Assembly (NCBI GenBank): GCA_040758525.1 | Contig: JBFLVQ010000353.1 | Location: 1 to 9,726 of the forward strand | From: JBFLVQ01 sp040758525 | GTDB lineage: Bacteria; Acidobacteriota; Blastocatellia; Chloracidobacteriales; JADJPF01 | DNA: 9,726 bases | Reading direction: 5' to 3' | Part shown: positions 6,450-9,726 of the stretch, one piece after another | Position numbering within the stretch: position 1 is the first letter of the stretch | Layout of the letters: each line of letters opens with the position of its first letter | Position numbers and translations under genes: made by a program | Notes under the pieces: model-generated | The model's input: the letters and a program-made list of their open reading frames with translations, nothing else | What the model was told of the DNA's origin: nothing | The model's database searches: none

Positions 6450-8384
6450 ATGAAACATTGCATAGATTGCAAAAAACAATATCCTGGTAACGTAACAACC
6501 TGCCCAGATGATGGTTTCCCCGTAGTTGAATCAGATGCTGATAAAAGCGACCCTATGGTGGGCAAAACCATCTTGGATAAATACCGAATTATCAAAATAC
6601 TGGGACACGGAGGCATGGGCTCAGTTTATGAAGGTAGACATCTCCAGCTTGATAGACAAGTGGCAATTAAGGTGATGCAAGCCGATATTGCTTCTGACGA
6701 GCAGGCCGTAGCACGTTTTATTCGAGAAGCCAAAACCTCAGCTAAACTCGATCATACTAATGCAGTTACGATCCATGATTTTGGTATTTTGGAAGATGGC
6801 GGCGCATTCATCGTAATGGAATTTATTAATGGTCATAGCTTACGTAAGATCCTCTTAACTAGAGGTGCATTACCACTTGAACAGGCCCTCGAATGGTTCA
6901 TGCAGATTTGCTCCGCAGTAGATGCTGCACACCGGCGTAGTATAGTTCATCGCGACCTGAAACCAGAGAACATAATGCTGAAAGAGACTGAGGATGGGCT
7001 AGTAATAAAAGTCGTTGATTTCGGGTTAGCAAAATTAAGTAGTAGCGAGACTGGCAACTCTATCAAACTGACCAAGACAGGAGAGATAATGGGTACGCCT
7101 CAATATATGGCGCCAGAACTCTTTGATGGTGAAACTGCCGATAGCAGTACGGATATATATGCCCTAGGAATTATTTTTTATGAGATGATAACTGGTGTAG
7201 CGCCTTTTTCAGGCTCACTGGAGAATGTGATTAAGGGTCATCTCTTGGATACTCCCAAGCCAGTAGCAAGAATCAATCCCACCATTAAGGTTAATCTGGA
7301 TGACGTAATCAATCTGGCAATGAAGAAAAGACGTGCAGAACGAATTAGCTCTGCCATGGAATTTGTTGCTGCGCTGAAATCTGCCACAGGTTTTAGCGGA
7401 CAAGTAAATCAGCGGCTAATCCAGCATGCCGATACTTCTAAGCTACCTTTATTGGCTGAAAAGCAAAAGACCAACACACCCACTGTGAAAGAGTATAAAA
7501 ACTTTGATAAGCAAATTCCAAATCAATTTGTTAGACCAACTGTTAGCATCCCAACAGACAGTTATTCTACAGAGCAATTTCATCTAAGCGTACCAACCAG
7601 CCAAATGGCTGTAGAAGCTCAACAGACCATTGCCAGCGATAAGCCTACCACTATAGTGGACAGTGCTGCGCTACCGGTTTCTTCTCAATTACCAATTACA
7701 CCATCAACTGCCCCAACTGCTGCAGTAATACAACCATCAATAGAATACGAAACCCTTAAATCAACTGTCCCTGTTCTTATTCCTACTAATGCACAACAAA
7801 CAGAAGCAAAATTGCCTGTGAGCAGACAATGGCTGGCAGCATCACTAATAGGGTTGTTACTGCTAGCGGGATTAGTAACCTACTTTGTCTTTCAATCTTC
7901 TGGAACTAAGCCTGCTACATTAAATCAATCTTCCGTAGAAGTTCCAAAAGTGATCCTAACACCCAATCCAAATAATGAAGTTACTACATCCTCAGAACCG
8001 TCGCCACACAGCAACCAATCAGCAGGTAAGCAACACTCCTCCGTAGACAATCCTATACCAGCCAATTCGAGTACACAAGAAACAGATATAGTAGCACCAT
8101 TGCCGGATAACCCGCAGACTAGTAGAGCAAAAAGAGTAGAGAGCGCTATTAAAGAAGGCACTGAAGTTGGTCATACTGTTCCTGATTTATTTAAGAAACC
8201 CAAGGATGGCGATCGGAATAAGGAGGGTGAATTCGATAGAGAGCGTAGGAAGAAAGAGGAAGAATGGTTAAGAGAACAACAAAAGAAGGAAGAAGAATGG
8301 CAGCGAGAACGGCAGAAAAAAGAGGAAGAAAAGAGACGTGAGCGAGAGAAAAGAGATAAGGAACTGCAGAAAGGTCGTGATTAA
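6450..8384 (+). CDS. Transmembrane serine/threonine protein kinase with N-terminal zinc-ribbon-like segment
   Basis: The protein has 644 residues. AGGAG lies six bases before ATG 6450; an upstream in-frame TTG (6435) overlaps that site. Residues 1-25 hold C4-x2-C7...C18-PDDG, a zinc-ribbon-like start often seen in acidobacterial kinases, with Asp in place of the fourth Cys. The kinase domain spans about 45-310 and has all key motifs: Gly loop GHGGMG (52-57), VAIK with Lys74, HRDLKPEN with catalytic Asp169, DFG (190-192) and APE (221-223), so it should be active. A Ser/Thr/Pro-rich linker of about 140 residues leads to one membrane helix (461-483). The outer part is low-complexity and ends in a charged helix of four 11-residue repeats. 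The kinase faces the cytoplasm and the tail the periplasm. No PASTA or other sensor domain is seen. The SYLF gene follows 66 bases downstream, possibly in the same transcript. Confidence 0.96.
   Translation: MKHCIDCKKQYPGNVTTCPDDGFPVVESDADKSDPMVGKTILDKYRIIKILGHGGMGSVYEGRHLQLDRQVAIKVMQADIASDEQAVARFIREAKTSAKLDHTNAVTIHDFGILEDGGAFIVMEFINGHSLRKILLTRGALPLEQALEWFMQICSAVDAAHRRSIVHRDLKPENIMLKETEDGLVIKVVDFGLAKLSSSETGNSIKLTKTGEIMGTPQYMAPELFDGETADSSTDIYALGIIFYEMITGVAPFSGSLENVIKGHLLDTPKPVARINPTIKVNLDDVINLAMKKRRAERISSAMEFVAALKSATGFSGQVNQRLIQHADTSKLPLLAEKQKTNTPTVKEYKNFDKQIPNQFVRPTVSIPTDSYSTEQFHLSVPTSQMAVEAQQTIASDKPTTIVDSAALPVSSQLPITPSTAPTAAVIQPSIEYETLKSTVPVLIPTNAQQTEAKLPVSRQWLAASLIGLLLLAGLVTYFVFQSSGTKPATLNQSSVEVPKVILTPNPNNEVTTSSEPSPHSNQSAGKQHSSVDNPIPANSSTQETDIVAPLPDNPQTSRAKRVESAIKEGTEVGHTVPDLFKKPKDGDRNKEGEFDRERRKKEEEWLREQQKKEEEWQRERQKKEEEKRREREKRDKELQKGRD
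8250..8381 (+). repeat. Four tandem 33-bp repeats coding an 11-residue charged helix
   Basis: The last 44 residues of the kinase are four 11-residue units: KKEEEWLREQQ, KKEEEWQRERQ, KKEEEKRRERE and KRDKELQKGRD. The DNA is purine-rich on the plus strand and diverges towards the end. An 11-residue period with alternating Glu and Lys/Arg blocks fits a hendecad coiled coil or a single stable alpha-helix. It is preceded by another charged stretch, EFDRERR. Confidence 0.85.
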
Positions 8385-8450
8385 CTTTGGCTCAAAATCG
8401 AAATATGAATGTTACTTAAAACCATGCTTAAATTGAAATGAGGGCAGTGT

Positions 8451-9137
8451 ATGAAAAAGAGTCTGATCGCAACTATTTTGATTGGCGTTATTGCAGTTAT
8501 TGGAATAGCAGAGAGTAAGGAGACAGAAAGGCTGCAGAACTGTGCCAAAGTAATGCAGGAAGTTATGGACGTTCCCGATCAGGCAATCCCTGCACCTTTG
8601 TTAAACAAGTGTACTTGTGTGGCAATAATTCCCTCCATGAAGAAGGCTGGCTTTGTAGTTGGGGGTCGCTTCGGTAAGGGTGCCGTTGTCTGCCGTCAAA
8701 ATAATGGCAAGGGGCCTTGGGGACCGCCAGCAATGATTACTCTCAGTGGTGGTAGTTTTGGCTTGCAGATTGGTGGAGCTGCTATTGATGTTATTATGCT
8801 GATAATGAATCCTGACGGTATTGACTATTTGCTCAAAGATAAGTTCACTATTGGTGGAGATGCCTCTGCTGCTGCAGGACCTGTTGGACGTGCAGGAACA
8901 GCCGAGACTGACGCGGCATTGACCGCAAAGATTCTTACATACTCCCGTAGTAAGGGTCTATTTGCCGGATTGGAATTAAAAGGTGCTGTAGTCAAACCGG
9001 ACCAGGAAGGCAACGAAGCGCTCTATCAAAAAAAGGTTGATGTGAGAGGATTGATATTAGAAGGTAAAGAGCCTGTCCCAAATAGCGCTAAACCTTTAAT
9101 TACTGTTCTAACGAAGTATTCTGCACGGAAATCTTAA
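8451..9137 (+). CDS. Exported SYLF-domain (Ysc84/DUF500) protein
   Basis: The protein has 228 residues. A GAGGG ribosome site lies about eight bases upstream of the ATG. Residues 1-20 are a signal peptide (MKKS, hydrophobic core, cut near GIA-ES). The rest is a full SYLF domain (PF04366): an N-terminal helix with LQNCAKVMQEVMD, then IPSMKKAGFVVGGRFGKGAVV (61-80), GPWGPPAMITLSGGSFGLQIGG (88-109), FTIGGDASAAAGPVGR (132-147), and YSRSKGLFAGLELKGAVV (164-181). In eukaryotes this domain binds phosphoinositides and actin regulators. Bacterial versions are exported, probably lipid-binding, and of unknown exact role. Three cysteines (31, 54, 56) fall in the mature N-terminal part. It follows the kinase on the same strand with no terminator between, so joint transcription is plausible. 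Confidence 0.94.
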   Translation: MKKSLIATILIGVIAVIGIAESKETERLQNCAKVMQEVMDVPDQAIPAPLLNKCTCVAIIPSMKKAGFVVGGRFGKGAVVCRQNNGKGPWGPPAMITLSGGSFGLQIGGAAIDVIMLIMNPDGIDYLLKDKFTIGGDASAAAGPVGRAGTAETDAALTAKILTYSRSKGLFAGLELKGAVVKPDQEGNEALYQKKVDVRGLILEGKEPVPNSAKPLITVLTKYSARKS

Positions 9138-9187
9138 ATATTTTTGACACAAGCCGATTTTGAGGAATAGTTCAATCATTACCTGGC

Positions 9188-9726
9188 TTATTTTGCTAAC
9201 TCCTGCTGCCAAAACTGGTCCGAAGTATTGTCGATAAATCTCGTCGGCAACTCCGATTCGCGATTAGTAACACCATAAGGCAACTCTCCATCCAGATATA
9301 TTCTTGCCCAGGTCTCAATACAGATAAGCTTCCAAACTATGTCGAACCAGCAAGGATGAGAGCTTTTCTCCAATAACTTTTCGATTGCACAAACAGACCA
9401 AAACCCACGGTTGCGAACGCGTGGCGAGACCAACAGATCGCGTACAAATCCTGCATGAATACCTTTGATCCAAGATTCTGCAGGGGTATCAAAACCTGCC
9501 TGCAAGAGATTCTTAGGTAGTTGATCTTCCGGCCATCCTTGTGAGATCTGACGATTCACACTATCAGGGAAATCTTTCACTGTGTATTGAGCAAAAGCGG
9601 TATTCAAACAATAGTTGTCCAGCCAAGTAAGCCACTCTGTCTGTCCCTGACAGGCTCTTGATGGCAGCTTGATCGTCATCCAAGCGTTTGTTTCTTCCCT
9701 CTCCTTACTCACTGAGTTATCCCTTC
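9188..9726 (-). CDS. Partial gene resembling C-terminus of asparagine synthase-type protein
   Basis: The frame is open to the right window edge, so the real start lies outside; GTG at 9712 is only the first start codon inside. Counted from there, 174 residues are seen. The pattern QLPKNLLQAGFDTPAESWIK (64-83), followed by a helix FVRDLLVSPRVRNRGFW and then IVWKLICIETWARIYLDGE (125-143), matches the end of AsnB-type domains, where LP..., GF..P...W and a final lW.ll.lE.W helix occur. That domain forms Asn or related amides by ATP-dependent adenylation. The ATP-binding residues lie upstream, so activity cannot be judged. The N-terminal part seen here is not recognisable. It could be a divergent asparagine synthase-like enzyme of a peptide pathway. 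The assignment rests on pattern memory only. It converges with the SYLF gene, 50 bases apart. Confidence 0.5.
   Translation of the reverse strand, partial: RDNSVSKEREETNAWMTIKLPSRACQGQTEWLTWLDNYCLNTAFAQYTVKDFPDSVNRQISQGWPEDQLPKNLLQAGFDTPAESWIKGIHAGFVRDLLVSPRVRNRGFWSVCAIEKLLEKSSHPCWFDIVWKLICIETWARIYLDGELPYGVTNRESELPTRFIDNTSDQFWQQELAK

Noticed and set aside
7925..8161. 78-residue minus-strand ORF inside the kinase linker
   Set aside because: Antisense to the kinase frame, which continues intact with a membrane helix and the charged tail; no ribosome site seen.

Overview
The window reads as accessory or housekeeping sequence from a moderately AT-rich bacterium, and it holds nine genes or gene parts. 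The best taxonomic hint is the style of the proteins: a CHAT-TPR protein with an exported beta domain, a serine/threonine kinase that starts with a zinc-ribbon-like CxxC...CPDDG segment, an exported SYLF protein and a DUF3060-like protein. This mix is familiar from Acidobacteriota, especially Blastocatellia-like lineages. That assignment is inference only; no rRNA or other marker gene is present.

Left half, all on the minus strand (transcribed leftwards): a stand-alone LuxR-type HTH regulator (4914-5213), an exported protein with a ten-cysteine C-terminus (3793-4707), an exported ankyrin-repeat protein (2819-3637), and a large TPR/CHAT protein whose C-terminal half runs off the left edge (1-2217). 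The gaps between them (about 155 to 600 bases) suggest separate transcription units. The gap at 2218-2818 holds a plus-strand coiled-coil coding fragment that looks like a gene remnant. A perfect 12-bp inverted repeat (4774-4802) lies upstream of the cysteine-rich gene, and a long hairpin lies directly behind the LuxR gene.

Middle: an 84-residue RRM RNA-binding protein (5474-5728, plus strand) is divergent from LuxR. A DUF3060-like exported protein (5915-6322, minus) follows. Its leader contains an 11-codon ORF whose stop overlaps the gene's ATG as ATGA.

Right half: a transmembrane serine/threonine kinase (6450-8384) has a C-terminal tail of four 11-residue charged repeats. It is followed 66 bases later on the same strand by an exported SYLF protein (8451-9137). 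A partial gene on the minus strand (9188-9726) resembles the C-terminal end of asparagine synthase-type proteins and is open at the right edge.

Five proteins are predicted to be exported or membrane-anchored outside the kinase (CHAT-TPR, ankyrin, Cys-rich, DUF3060, SYLF), so envelope-facing functions dominate. I see no rRNA, tRNA, CRISPR array, transposase or insertion-sequence ends. No complete, clearly new multi-gene system can be shown. The most distinctive items are the mosaic TPR array in the CHAT gene, the isolated dyad near LuxR, the overlapping leader ORF and the hendecad tail on the kinase.
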